A stretch of 36,260 bases of DNA from an uncultured Mucilaginibacter sp. (GTDB lineage Bacteria; Bacteroidota; Bacteroidia; Sphingobacteriales; Sphingobacteriaceae): NCBI GenBank assembly GCA_903915155.1, contig CAIWRU010000065.1:1-36260 (forward strand), written 5' to 3'. The translations under genes were made by a program, and so were the position numbers. The notes under the pieces are model-generated. The model had not been told where the DNA came from, ran no database searches, and worked only from the letters and a program-made list of their open reading frames with translations. Shown here piece after piece: positions 8,712 to 16,503 of this stretch; the first letter of the stretch is position 1, and the number at the start of each line of letters is the position of its first letter.

Positions 8712-9181
8712 AGTGAACCAATAAGCGATACAATAATTATAGCGCCGTCGGCAGTGCCCGCTGCCACACTATTCTTGTGCTCAATAGCCGTCATGTTAAG
8801 CTGAATTATTTTGTACAGCAACCCGCGTATCTTAACGCTTTGTTCACTTATGGCCTGTGGGTCGGATAACCGTTTATAGGTTTCAAACGCCGAACGCAAT
8901 GAATCGGCTAACGGCCCTTCGCCGGGTTCGGTAATATTGTGTTCTTCCTGGTAAATATTCTTATCGATCGTCTGCATTTTTGTTGCAGTCGCTACTGTTT
9001 TTGGGTAATCAAGCGCCTGCTCAATATTTTTAGCATATACCAGTGTACGGTAATTATCCTTCAATATCGCTTTTGAATCGTTGGATAAACGGGTTAAATA
9101 ATAATCAGCTAACCCAGAACTGATGAGGGCCATCAGGAAAAGGAAACCGATGCCTAAACGGAGTTTGTTTTTTATGTTCAT
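8702..9181 (-). pseudogene. N-terminal sensor part of the frameshifted histidine kinase
   Basis: A 159-residue frame with a first membrane helix (LGIGFLFLMALISSGLADYYL) and a periplasmic-type segment starting RLSNDSKAILKDNYRTL. It ends in the beginning of the second helix (GAIIIVSLIGSLCF) where the frame is lost. It contains no kinase elements by itself. Its start overlaps the KdpD stop by 4 bases (ATGA), showing tight translational coupling, and it overlaps the downstream kinase frame by 10 bases. The two parts together give about 570 residues, a normal length for this kinase class. Best described as the 5' part of one broken gene. Confidence 0.75.
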
Positions 9182-10305
9182 GATAGTATTACCAGGTCGA
9201 TATTTGTTTTCGACATTTTGTTTAATAATTGTGTAAATACAGCTGTACGCATTACCAGCTGGTAGAATTTAAAATGCGGCTTACCAATACAAATGGTGGT
9301 GGCGTTATATTTTTCGGCAGTCTCCCATATAGTTTTAGCAATGTTGCTGCTTTTTATCTTTATCACTTCGCCGCCAAGCTGGCTGGCCAGTTTCATGTTG
9401 TTGATAAGGTGGCGCTGCGATGCAAGGTTTATCTTGTCGCTGCTTTCATTTGCGGTTTGCACATACAGTATGTACCATTTTGAGCGGTAGTACGACGCCA
9501 GCCTTGCCGTTTTCCTGATGATAACCTTGGCCGATGCTTCGTTGGTGCTAATGCAGCCAATAAATATCTCGGGCCTAAGTTTGATGTTTTTTGGCACTTC
9601 AATATCTATTTTCCGTTCCACCTGGTGCGCCACTTCGCGCAGGGCCAGTTCGCGTAGCTGCAATATGCGCTCGGTTTGGAAAAAGTTGTTGAGGGCTAGC
9701 GGTATTTTTTTCTCGTCGTAAATTTTACCTTCCTTCAGCCGGTCAATCAGTTCATCGGCGGTAAGGTCAATATTCACTACCTCATCGGCCAATTGCAATA
9801 CCTTATCGGGTATACGCTCATTAATGGTTGCTCCCGTTATTTCCTCCACCTCTTCATTCAGGCTCTCAATGTGTTGAATATTCACTGCGCTTATCACATT
9901 TATGCCCGCGTTCAGGATGGCCAATACGTCCTGCCAGCGTTTTTCGTTCTGGCTGCCTTCAATATTGGTGTGCGCCAACTCATCAACAATTACTACTTCG
10001 GGGCGCAGGTTAAGTATGGCGTTCAGGTCCATTTCATCAAGCTCCTTGCCCTTGTAAAACAGTTTGCGCCGCGGGATGATTGTTAAGCCGCCCAAATGTG
10101 CTTCAGTTTCTTTGCGCTTGTGTGTCTCGATGTAGCCGATCTTTACATCAATACCATTACGCATTAGGGCTTGTGCCTCCAGCAGCATACGGTAAGTTTT
10201 GCCCACACCGGCACTCATGCCGATATAGATCTTAAACTTACCCCGCCGTGATTTTTTGATCAGCTCAAGGAAATGTTCAACCGATTGTTCTTTCTCTGTT
10301 ATCAT
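9178..10305 (-). CDS. kdpD: KdpD sensor protein (stand-alone sensor and USP domains)
   Basis: A 375-residue cytosolic protein equal to the N-terminal half of E. coli KdpD. The KdpD domain spans about 20-230 with the P-loop GMSAGVGKT, the Walker-B-like VIVDELAHTN, and NIQHIESLNEEVEEITG. A universal stress protein domain follows (about 245-375: EIFIGCISTNEASAKVIIRKTARLA, ATTICIGKPHF). No transmembrane or kinase domain is present, as is normal for Bacteroidota, where the kinase is the next gene (4-base overlap). The family senses K+ limitation and in some bacteria binds c-di-AMP through the USP domain. Upstream lies only a kdpC remnant, so the usual target operon kdpFABC is lost here. The gene itself looks intact. 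Confidence 0.9.
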   Translation of the reverse strand: MITEKEQSVEHFLELIKKSRRGKFKIYIGMSAGVGKTYRMLLEAQALMRNGIDVKIGYIETHKRKETEAHLGGLTIIPRRKLFYKGKELDEMDLNAILNLRPEVVIVDELAHTNIEGSQNEKRWQDVLAILNAGINVISAVNIQHIESLNEEVEEITGATINERIPDKVLQLADEVVNIDLTADELIDRLKEGKIYDEKKIPLALNNFFQTERILQLRELALREVAHQVERKIDIEVPKNIKLRPEIFIGCISTNEASAKVIIRKTARLASYYRSKWYILYVQTANESSDKINLASQRHLINNMKLASQLGGEVIKIKSSNIAKTIWETAEKYNATTICIGKPHFKFYQLVMRTAVFTQLLNKMSKTNIDLVILS

Positions 10306-10370
10306 ATCTCTTTTTAAACGACATATCCGGCTACCGTTTTTGAACAGCAGCCGGAGTATTAATATCTATC

Positions 10371-10472
10371 AGCCCCCTCTAAATCTCCCCCGGAAGGGGA
10401 GACTTAAACTGCGCTGTTTTTTACCTTTTTTTTGCCCTTCCGCTTACCAGCGGAGAGGGTTTGGGTGGGGTT
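10371..10472. repeat. C/G-run intergenic repeat between kdpC remnant and kdpD
   Basis: The left part (AGCCCCCTCTAAATCTCCCC, then GGAAGGGGAGA) and right part (GCCCTTCCGCT, AGCGGAGAGGGTTTGGGTGG) are rich in C and G runs and partly complementary. The right part holds its own hairpin CCGCT/AGCGG. It resembles the elements at 22069 and 30279 but is more diverged. Between it and kdpD is a weaker inverted repeat, CCGGCT/AGCCGG (10327-10354). A porin gene, often found at this position in Bacteroidota kdp operons, is not present. Confidence 0.55.
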
Positions 10473-10779
10473 ACTTCATTTCATCCAATGCTACGTTCAA
10501 TTTTAAAACATTAACCTTTGGCGGCCCGAATAATCCCAATAAAGGCTGTTCGGTATTTTCAGCTACAAGGTTCGAAATTTTATCGGCAGGTATGTTTCTC
10601 ACTTTTGCGATACGTGCTACCTGTATTTGTGCCCCGGCCGGTGACAGGTCGGGGTCTAAGCCACTACCCGATGCGGTAACCAGTTCGGCAGGTATCTGCG
10701 CGCGGGTTACACCAGGGTTGTGCTTTAAGAAAACATTGATCAGCGAATCCACATTTTTTAAATAATCAGGGGTGATATT
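10471..10779 (-). pseudogene. kdpC: kdpC 3' remnant (K+-ATPase subunit C)
   Basis: The translation carries the unmistakable C-terminal KdpC core: PAELVTASGSGLDPDLSPAGA, QVARIAKVRNI and PLLGLFGPPKVNVLKLNVALDEM. The frame is open back to about 10779 (NITPDYLKNVDSLINVF), where an in-frame stop occurs. Compared with E. coli KdpC (190 residues) about the first half, including the membrane anchor, is missing. The ORF track starts it at a GTG (10752), which is not a plausible native start. No kdpA or kdpB follows upstream; the sequence changes directly into a PIN-like gene fragment on the same strand. The remnant cannot form a transport complex. Confidence 0.85.
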
Positions 10780-10973
10780 TTATCATAAGCAGTATCGATA
10801 GTGTCCTGTATTTTTTTCTGAATTTCACGATCAGTAACATCAGCAATGTACACATTTATAAATCCCTGCCGCGCCAATAAACTAAGTGAAAAAAGTTCTT
10901 TATTGTCAAAATCGAATGATTTATTTATGAAATATTGAGTGTCAATAAAAAGGTTTCGGCATACTAAATCCAT
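10758..10973 (-). pseudogene. N-terminal fragment of a PIN-like (DUF4935-type) gene
   Basis: A 71-residue frame beginning NLFIDTQYFINKSFDFDN, then LLARQGFINVYIADVTDREIQKKI. This is the start of a PIN-like ribonuclease fold: strand plus the first acidic residue in FIDT, and a second acidic patch in VTDREI. It resembles the DUF4935 group of predicted RNases by eye. The frame runs out at SPLII-stop, exactly where it meets the kdpC remnant, so the remaining domain, including the later catalytic acids, is absent. Both gene pieces lie on the same strand, as expected if one deletion removed the 3' part of this gene, kdpFAB and the 5' part of kdpC. The family call is moderate; the truncation is clear. 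Confidence 0.5.
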
Positions 10974-11017
10974 AAGTAAAGATAATTTTCAGAAATTCCA
11001 GATATTAGTAAATCTAC

Positions 11018-11033
11018 GAACATTATAATGTTC
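11018..11033. promoter_or_regulatory. Perfect 16-bp palindrome, possible operator
   Basis: GAACATTATAATGTTC is fully self-complementary and lies 45 bases upstream of the PIN-like fragment on its strand. It has the size of a dimeric repressor site and may be a relic of autoregulation of the truncated gene. The surrounding stretch (about 10974-11176) holds no gene I can support; it contains one further small inverted repeat (TGCGGT/ACCGCA, 11127-11148). Confidence 0.35.
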
Positions 11034-11176
11034 AAATACTATCGTCCCTTTTGTTTCTTAAGAAATCGGGGGTTAGGTTATACCCAAATTCCGCACCCTA
11101 CCTATATAATGGACTGATTTTCAGCCTGCGGTCGGCGTTTCCACCGCACAATCAATGTACAAAACCTTTCAAACGC

Positions 11177-11206
11177 AAAAAAGCCTCTAACTTTCGTTAA
11201 AGGCTT
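11177..11206 (-). terminator. Rho-independent terminator after tRNA
   Basis: On the minus strand the stem AGCCTTTAAC/GTTAGAGGCT (one non-Watson-Crick position) with a GAAA loop is followed by a run of six T. It lies 11 bases downstream of the tRNA 3' end. Confidence 0.8.
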
Positions 11207-11217
11207 TGCATTGACTG

Positions 11218-11292
<75 letters not shown>

Positions 11293-11436
11293 CTGTTTTG
11301 TTGTTATTACTTCTCGCTCATAACTGCGAAAAGTGTGCCAATTAAACCAAAAATGCAATTTACATCCCGTTTAAATTGGACTGCAAAGATATAATTCGTT
11401 TCTTTGCAGTCCAAATATTATTTGATTTATTTTTAT

Positions 11437-12312
11437 ATGGCCCACAAAGCAGGTTTTGTAAGCATTATTGGTAAACCGAACGCAGGTAAATCAACCCTGA
11501 TGAATGCGCTTGTGGGCGAAAAAATGTCCATCATTACCCCCAAGGCGCAAACTACGCGTCACCGTATTTTAGGCATTGTTAACGAGGATGATTACCAGAT
11601 AGTTTTTTCTGACACGCCCGGTGTGATAAAACCACACTACGCGTTGCACGAAAGCATGATGCACCAGGTTGATGGCTCGATAGTAGACGCCGACCTGATA
11701 CTGCTGGTAACCGATATATATGAAGAGTTTGACGAAGCCGACGTACTAAAAAAACTCGAAGGTTCATTAGCGCCCGTTGCGGTTCTCATCAATAAGGTTG
11801 ACCAAAGTGATGAGGAAACGGTTAAGGCCAAGGTTGAATTTTGGAAAGAAAAGTTAAACCCTAAGGCGATTTTCGCTATATCGGCACTGAAGGATTATAA
11901 TGTGTTGGCCGTAATGAATTTTGTTATTGAGCATTTGCCCGAGCATCCGCCGTATTATGAAAAAGATGCGCTGACTGATCGTAATGACCGGTTCTTCGCT
12001 TCGGAAATGATACGTGCGCAAATACTTAAACAATATAAAAAAGAAATACCATACAGTGCCGAGGTTATTGTGACGGCGTTTGTTGAGGGCGAAAAGTTAC
12101 ACCGCATCAGCGCCGAAATTATCGTAGAGCGCGATTCACAAAAAAATATAATAATTGGCGAAGGCGGTAAAATGCTTAAAATAGTAGGCACCTACGCCCG
12201 CCGCGACATGGAAGACTTTTTCCAGAAAAAAGTATTTTTGGAGATGTTTGTTAAGGTAATACCCGACTGGCGCAGCAAAAAGAATTACCTGAAGAAATTT
12301 GGGTACGAATAG
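11437..12312 (+). CDS. era: GTPase Era
   Basis: Era binds the 3' end of 16S rRNA and acts in 30S subunit assembly. At 291 residues it has the family's usual length. The G domain shows the P-loop GKPNAGKS (12-19), the switch region TTRHRILG, the DTPG motif and NKVD; the C-terminal KH domain has the IIIGEGGKMLKIVG turn. The track ORF begins at 11404, but MAHKAGFVSIIGKPNAGKS starting at 11437 matches the family N-terminus; the extra residues MQSKYYLIYFY do not. The stop codon TAG overlaps the first base pair of a palindromic repeat that fills the gap to der, so era and der are probably one transcript. Confidence 0.96.
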   Translation: MAHKAGFVSIIGKPNAGKSTLMNALVGEKMSIITPKAQTTRHRILGIVNEDDYQIVFSDTPGVIKPHYALHESMMHQVDGSIVDADLILLVTDIYEEFDEADVLKKLEGSLAPVAVLINKVDQSDEETVKAKVEFWKEKLNPKAIFAISALKDYNVLAVMNFVIEHLPEHPPYYEKDALTDRNDRFFASEMIRAQILKQYKKEIPYSAEVIVTAFVEGEKLHRISAEIIVERDSQKNIIIGEGGKMLKIVGTYARRDMEDFFQKKVFLEMFVKVIPDWRSKKNYLKKFGYE

Positions 12313-12433
12313 TAGCAAGTACAAAGTAGTAAGTCTTGAGTCCAAAGTCAATTCTTATTACGTTAAACAAAAATTTGTCGTGAGTTGTATTGACTACAGA
12401 CTCAAGACTACAGACTTAAGACTTAAGACTTAA
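12311..12433. repeat. Seven-base-period palindromic repeat between era and der
   Basis: The left arm is six exact heptads: AGTAGCA, AGTACAA, AGTAGTA, AGTCTTG, AGTCCAA, AGTCAAT (12311-12352). The right arm is six more: GACTACA, GACTCAA, GACTACA, GACTTAA three times (12392-12433). The arms are complementary (ATTGACT, then GACTCAAGACT matches the left arm reversed). The first left unit overlaps the era stop codon, and the last right unit ends 2 bases before the der ATG. The 39 bases between the arms are unrelated sequence. Units of the AGTAG type, which also make the metH element, and of the AGTC type occur in one arm. Confidence 0.9.
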
Positions 12434-12435
12434 AC

Positions 12436-13737
12436 ATGAGTAACATAGTAGCCATAGTGGGCAGGCCCAACGTAGGCAAATCGACCTTATATAACCGCTT
12501 AACCGAAAGCCGCAAGGCCATAGTTGATGACTTTAGCGGCGTAACGCGCGACAGGCATTATGGCATATCGGAATGGACCGGCCATAGCTTTACTGTTATT
12601 GATACCGGCGGCTATGTGGCCAACTCGGAAGATGTATTTGAAGCCGCCATCCGCGAACAGGTAATTATTGCCATTGAAGAAGCCACCGTAATTTTATTTA
12701 TGGTTGATGTTACTACCGGCATTACCGATCTTGACGATGAAATTGCCACACTTTTGCGTAAAGGGAAAAAGCCTGTTTTTGTGGTGGTGAACAAGCTTGA
12801 TAACACTTCATTGTTAGCCGACTCGATGGTATTTTACAGTTTGGGACTGGGTGAGTTGTACAACATATCGTCAATGACCGGCTCGGGAACGGGTGAGTTG
12901 CTTGATGAGGTGGTTAAGCATTTTGATGATGAGCCAACCGAACCCAATACATTGCCAAAATACGCCATTGTGGGCAGGCCAAATGTGGGTAAATCATCCA
13001 TCATTAACTCGCTGATAGGTAAGGAAAGAAATATAGTTACCCCTATTGCCGGTACTACGCGCGATTCCATCCACATACACTACAACCAGTATGGCCATGA
13101 TTTTATGCTGATTGATACAGCCGGGATGCGCAAAAAAACCAAGGTGAAGGAGAACATCGAGTTTTACTCGGTAATGCGTACCATTAAAGCCCTGGAAGAA
13201 GCCGATGTGGTTATCCTGATGATAGATGCCGTTGAAGGCATTGAATCGCAGGATATCAATATTTTTCACCTTGCCGAAAAGAACAAGAAAGGCATTGTTA
13301 TTGTGGTTAATAAGTGGGACCTGATTGAAAAAAATAACAAAACCATAAAGGTTTTTGAAGATATGATACGCCAAAAGATAGCGCCGTTTACCGATGTGCC
13401 TATCGTATTTACTTCGGTTACCGAAAAACAACGCGTGTTAAAGGTGATTGAAACTGCAAACGAAGTTTACGCCAACCGCGCGAAACGTATCCCAACCTCA
13501 AAACTGAACGAGGTGCTGTTGCCGATCATTGAGGCTATGCCACCGCCATCCATCAAAGGCAAATACGTTAAGATAAAATACATTACCCAAATTGCAGGCA
13601 CATCGCCCATGTTTGCGTTCTTTTGCAATTTGCCGCAATACGTTAAGGAACCTTACTATCGCTTTGTTGAGAATAAGCTGCGCGAAAACTTTGACTTTAC
13701 CGGCGCACCGGTACAGATATGGTTCAGGCAGAAATAA
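12436..13737 (+). CDS. der: GTPase Der (EngA)
   Basis: A ribosome-assembly GTPase acting on the 50S subunit, 433 residues as expected. It has two tandem G domains: GRPNVGKS at about 9-16 with DTGGY and NKLD, and a second [14 protein letters not shown] near 177 with DTAGMRKK and NKWD. A C-terminal KH-like domain follows ([27 protein letters not shown]). The start ATG lies 2 bases after the heptad palindrome, so the start region may be folded in the mRNA. Downstream of era on the same strand, a pairing of two ribosome-assembly GTPases. Confidence 0.97.
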   Translation: MSNIVAIVGRPNVGKSTLYNRLTESRKAIVDDFSGVTRDRHYGISEWTGHSFTVIDTGGYVANSEDVFEAAIREQVIIAIEEATVILFMVDVTTGITDLDDEIATLLRKGKKPVFVVVNKLDNTSLLADSMVFYSLGLGELYNISSMTGSGTGELLDEVVKHFDDEPTEPNTLPKYAIVGRPNVGKSSIINSLIGKERNIVTPIAGTTRDSIHIHYNQYGHDFMLIDTAGMRKKTKVKENIEFYSVMRTIKALEEADVVILMIDAVEGIESQDINIFHLAEKNKKGIVIVVNKWDLIEKNNKTIKVFEDMIRQKIAPFTDVPIVFTSVTEKQRVLKVIETANEVYANRAKRIPTSKLNEVLLPIIEAMPPPSIKGKYVKIKYITQIAGTSPMFAFFCNLPQYVKEPYYRFVENKLRENFDFTGAPVQIWFRQK

Positions 13738-13740
13738 TAG

Positions 13741-13851
13741 GAGCCAGGATTTGAAGGATTTTTTTGGATTTACAGGATATATAAACAGGCTTAATTGAAG
13801 GCAGTATAAACCACATCCTGAAAATCTCTTTAATCCGTTAAATCCTAGTTC
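13741..13851. repeat. Intergenic palindrome, GGATT family, copy 2
   Basis: The left arm (GAGCCAGGATTTGAAGGATT, then GGATTTACAGGATAT) pairs with the right arm (CATCCTGAAAATC, TTTAATCCGTTAAATCCTAG). It shares the CATCCTGAAAA and AATCCGTT blocks with the copy at 5337-5420, and AGGATT units again recur at about 9 bases. It fills the gap between the convergent der and protease genes. Confidence 0.8.
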
Positions 13852-15441
13852 TTACTTCACCGCAGCAATCGCTTTCTTAAAGCCCACGTCATCGTCATTT
13901 ATGGCTTGATAATATGCCTGGTCGCCCCATTTAAAACGGGCTGCGTATGCCTTTATAAATGTTTTTATGGGCTGCCGCGATAGGGCTATATCATTCGAAT
14001 CCATTTCTTTTATCGTACCCGATGCGTATTGAATAAAGTCACCGAAAGTATCTTCACTTACCTGGTACTGCTTAACAAAATCATCAGCCGAGGCATATTT
14101 GCTTATGATGGGTTGCAGCTGATCTATCACAAAAGCGGTAAACAGCAGGTTATCATTCAGTTGCTGAACTAAATTAGTATCCTCAGCGGTATCGGCAGGT
14201 ACAAAAATATCGGGCATAATGCCCCCGTGACTATAAACTGCTTTCCCACTTAGCGTATGATAAGGCGATTGCTTTTTGAAAATGCTGTCGTTCAGGTTAC
14301 TTTGCTCCGAAAATAGCTCTCCCTTGTTCATTCTTGCATTCAGTTCGTTATGATAATTTTCAACACCGCCTGCATATGATTTTTGTATTGATCTGCCCGA
14401 TGGCGTGTAATACCTTGCCACGGTTAAATTCACGGCAGATTTATCGGGGAACGAGAATTGCTCCTGTACTAAACCCTTACCAAACGAACGGCGGCCAATA
14501 ATAACGGCCCTGTCCAAATCCTGCAAAGCGCCGGCCAGTATCTCACTCGCCGAGGCGGAATATTCATCTATCAGCACAGCTAGTTTTCCCTGTTGAAATT
14601 CGCCGGAGTCGGACGCAAAATAATCCGTACGAGGTTCATGTACACCCTTGGTATAAACTATCAGCTGGCCTTTCGTTAAAAACTCATCGGCCAGCGCGGT
14701 AGCTGTGTTCAAATAGCCGCCGCCATTACCACGTATGTCCAAAACAAGCTTTTTCATGCCCTGCTGTTTCAGGCTTGCCAGGGCATCGCGAAAATCGTTA
14801 TCGGTGGTGGAAGCAAACTTGCTTATTTTTATATAACCTATGTTTGGCGCCGCTATATAAGAAGCATCAATGCTGCTCATATCCACATAGCCGCGTTTAA
14901 ATGTAAAAACTTTTGTTCCGGTAATATCAGGGCCCGAAACTGTAAACGTAAGCGAGTTATCTTTAGCGGATGTAAAAACCTTATCTACCCGCTGAACCGT
15001 AAGCCCTGTACCCGAAAAACTTTTGTTGTTAACATAAAGTATGCGATCACCGCTCACCAGGCCTGCCTTAGCCGCGGGGCTATCGCTATAAACCTGTGTA
15101 ATAAAAAGGGTATCGCGTAATAATTGGTATTCAATGCCATCAAAGCCGCCTTCCAGTTTTTCATTTATGGCCTGTGCCTGTTTCGGCGGCAAGTACATGG
15201 AATGCGGGTCGAGGTTTTGCAGCAGGTTGTTAGCGGCCACCCCCTCCACGCTGTCGACATTTACCGAATCGACGTACTTTTGCCTTACCAGTTGTAAAAC
15301 CTTTGCTATTTTATCGTTATTGCCTTGTGAAAATCCAATTCCCTGGTCAAAAAAATGTCCGTTGGCCATGATCAACCCAAGGGTTATGCCAAACAAAATC
15401 AATATTACCGACCTGAAAATTATGCCCGCCGTCTTTTTCAT
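13852..15441 (-). CDS. C-terminal processing peptidase, S41 family
   Basis: A 529-residue membrane-anchored periplasmic serine protease. An N-terminal helix (IIFRSVILILFGITLGLIMA) is followed by a helical region, a PDZ domain (about 92-180, with SPAAKAGLVSGDRILYVNNK), and the S41 core with DIRGNGGG and the catalytic site SASASEILAG. Ser297 and Lys322 (RSFGKGLVQ) form the expected Ser-Lys dyad, 25 residues apart as in E. coli Prc. About 150 further residues form the C-terminal region. CTPs trim C-termini of envelope proteins; the substrate here is unknown. A TAACTTTG promoter core lies just upstream. Divergent from murQ. Confidence 0.93.
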   Translation of the reverse strand: MKKTAGIIFRSVILILFGITLGLIMANGHFFDQGIGFSQGNNDKIAKVLQLVRQKYVDSVNVDSVEGVAANNLLQNLDPHSMYLPPKQAQAINEKLEGGFDGIEYQLLRDTLFITQVYSDSPAAKAGLVSGDRILYVNNKSFSGTGLTVQRVDKVFTSAKDNSLTFTVSGPDITGTKVFTFKRGYVDMSSIDASYIAAPNIGYIKISKFASTTDNDFRDALASLKQQGMKKLVLDIRGNGGGYLNTATALADEFLTKGQLIVYTKGVHEPRTDYFASDSGEFQQGKLAVLIDEYSASASEILAGALQDLDRAVIIGRRSFGKGLVQEQFSFPDKSAVNLTVARYYTPSGRSIQKSYAGGVENYHNELNARMNKGELFSEQSNLNDSIFKKQSPYHTLSGKAVYSHGGIMPDIFVPADTAEDTNLVQQLNDNLLFTAFVIDQLQPIISKYASADDFVKQYQVSEDTFGDFIQYASGTIKEMDSNDIALSRQPIKTFIKAYAARFKWGDQAYYQAINDDDVGFKKAIAAVK

Positions 15442-15453
15442 ACACTATCTACA

Positions 15454-15461
15454 CAAAGTTA
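15454..15461 (-). promoter_or_regulatory. Bacteroidota -7 promoter core upstream of S41 protease
   Basis: The minus strand reads TAACTTTG, an exact match to the Bacteroidota TAnnTTTG core, 12 bases before the protease ATG. No clear TTTG is found at the expected upstream distance, so the site is tentative and the leader would be very short. Confidence 0.35.
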
Positions 15462-15628
15462 ATAATTTGGGTTGAGTTTTTGACCGCGCTATGGCTCAAA
15501 CATTTACGTGACAGTAAATTTTACAAAAGTTTAACTGCAAAGCATTCGGATTAGCCCCGGTTTTCCGTTCCCGGGCATTTTTAGAGAAATAAAAATCCAA
15601 AAAAACGCATAATCTGTTACATCTTGTT

Positions 15629-15636
15629 TAATTTTG
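15629..15636 (+). promoter_or_regulatory. Bacteroidota -7 promoter core upstream of murQ
   Basis: TAATTTTG matches TAnnTTTG and lies 18 bases before the murQ start chosen at 15655. No good -33 element is seen. It lies just inside the longer track ORF, which favours the downstream start. The rest of the 190-base divergent gap shows no other feature. Confidence 0.4.
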
Positions 15637-15654
15637 CGACATAATTCAACGCTG

Positions 15655-16470
15655 ATGGAATTTACCACCGAAAAAAGCTCGTACTACAACAACCTGGAAA
15701 AAATGCCGGTTGCGGAAATACTGGAGCATATGAACGCCGAGGACCAAACCGTGCCGCTCGCAGTTGCAAAGGCCTTGCCGCAAATTGAAAAGTTGGTGAC
15801 CATAACCGCCGAAAAAATGAAACAAGGCGGCAGGCTATTCTATATTGGCGCGGGTACCAGCGGCAGGCTGGGTGTGGTGGATGCATCGGAATGCCCGCCA
15901 ACGTTTGGTGTGCCTGCCGATTGGGTGGTAGGTATTATAGCCGGGGGTGATGTGGCTATACGTAAATCGGTTGAAAATGCTGAAGATGATCCGCAGCAAG
16001 CATGGCAGGACCTACTTGCCTATAACATTAGTGATAAAGATGTGCTGGTAGGCATAGCGGCATCGGGCACTACGCCTTATGTTATCGGCGGGTTGCAAAT
16101 GGCCACCGCGCACAATATTACCACGGGCTGTATCGTGTGTAATAGTGGCAGCCCCGTTGCCGCTGAGGCTAAATACCCGGTTGAAGTAATTACCGGCCCG
16201 GAATTTTTAACAGGATCGACCCGTATGAAGGCTGGTACCGCGCAAAAGCTGGTGTTGAATATGTTGAGTACGGCTACTATGATACAACTGGGCCGCGTAA
16301 AAGGCAATAAGATGGTTGATATGCAACTGAGCAACATCAAACTGGTTGCCCGTGGCACCCGCATGGTGATGACTGAAATCGGTGTCGACGAACAGACCGC
16401 CACCGACTTATTAAAACAGGAAGGCAGTGTAAGAAAGGCTGTAGAATTTTATAATTTAAACAAAAATTAA
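15655..16470 (+). CDS. murQ: N-acetylmuramic acid 6-phosphate etherase MurQ
   Basis: Cleaves the lactyl ether of MurNAc-6-phosphate to give GlcNAc-6-phosphate and D-lactate in cell-wall recycling. The SIS-domain protein is about 271 residues, slightly shorter than E. coli MurQ (298) at the C-terminus. Family signatures are present: GAGTSGRLGVVDASECPPTFG near 61-81 with the catalytic Glu in SECPP, and GSTRMKAGTAQKLVLNM. The track starts at 15634, but MEFTTEKSSYYNNLEKM at 15655 follows a promoter core and matches the family N-terminus. No anhydro-MurNAc kinase or transporter gene is adjacent; a gene of unknown function follows after 33 bases. Confidence 0.95.
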   Translation: MEFTTEKSSYYNNLEKMPVAEILEHMNAEDQTVPLAVAKALPQIEKLVTITAEKMKQGGRLFYIGAGTSGRLGVVDASECPPTFGVPADWVVGIIAGGDVAIRKSVENAEDDPQQAWQDLLAYNISDKDVLVGIAASGTTPYVIGGLQMATAHNITTGCIVCNSGSPVAAEAKYPVEVITGPEFLTGSTRMKAGTAQKLVLNMLSTATMIQLGRVKGNKMVDMQLSNIKLVARGTRMVMTEIGVDEQTATDLLKQEGSVRKAVEFYNLNKN

Positions 16471-16492
16471 AAGTCGCTAAATTTTGACTTTT
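16469..16492. repeat. Small inverted repeat in the murQ-unknown gene gap
   Basis: AAAAGTC and GACTTTT, 10 bases apart, start at the murQ stop and end 11 bases before the next ATG. The AGTC/GACT cores recall the era-der heptad element, but no 7-base period can be shown in so short a stretch. Confidence 0.4.
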
Positions 16493-16503
16493 GAATTAAA
16501 CAA

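Noticed and set aside
12311-12433. Heptad arms considered as a simple tandem repeat (VNTR)
   Set aside because: Units vary in sequence while the opposite arm varies to match, so the inverted pairing and not plain tandem expansion is the main feature.
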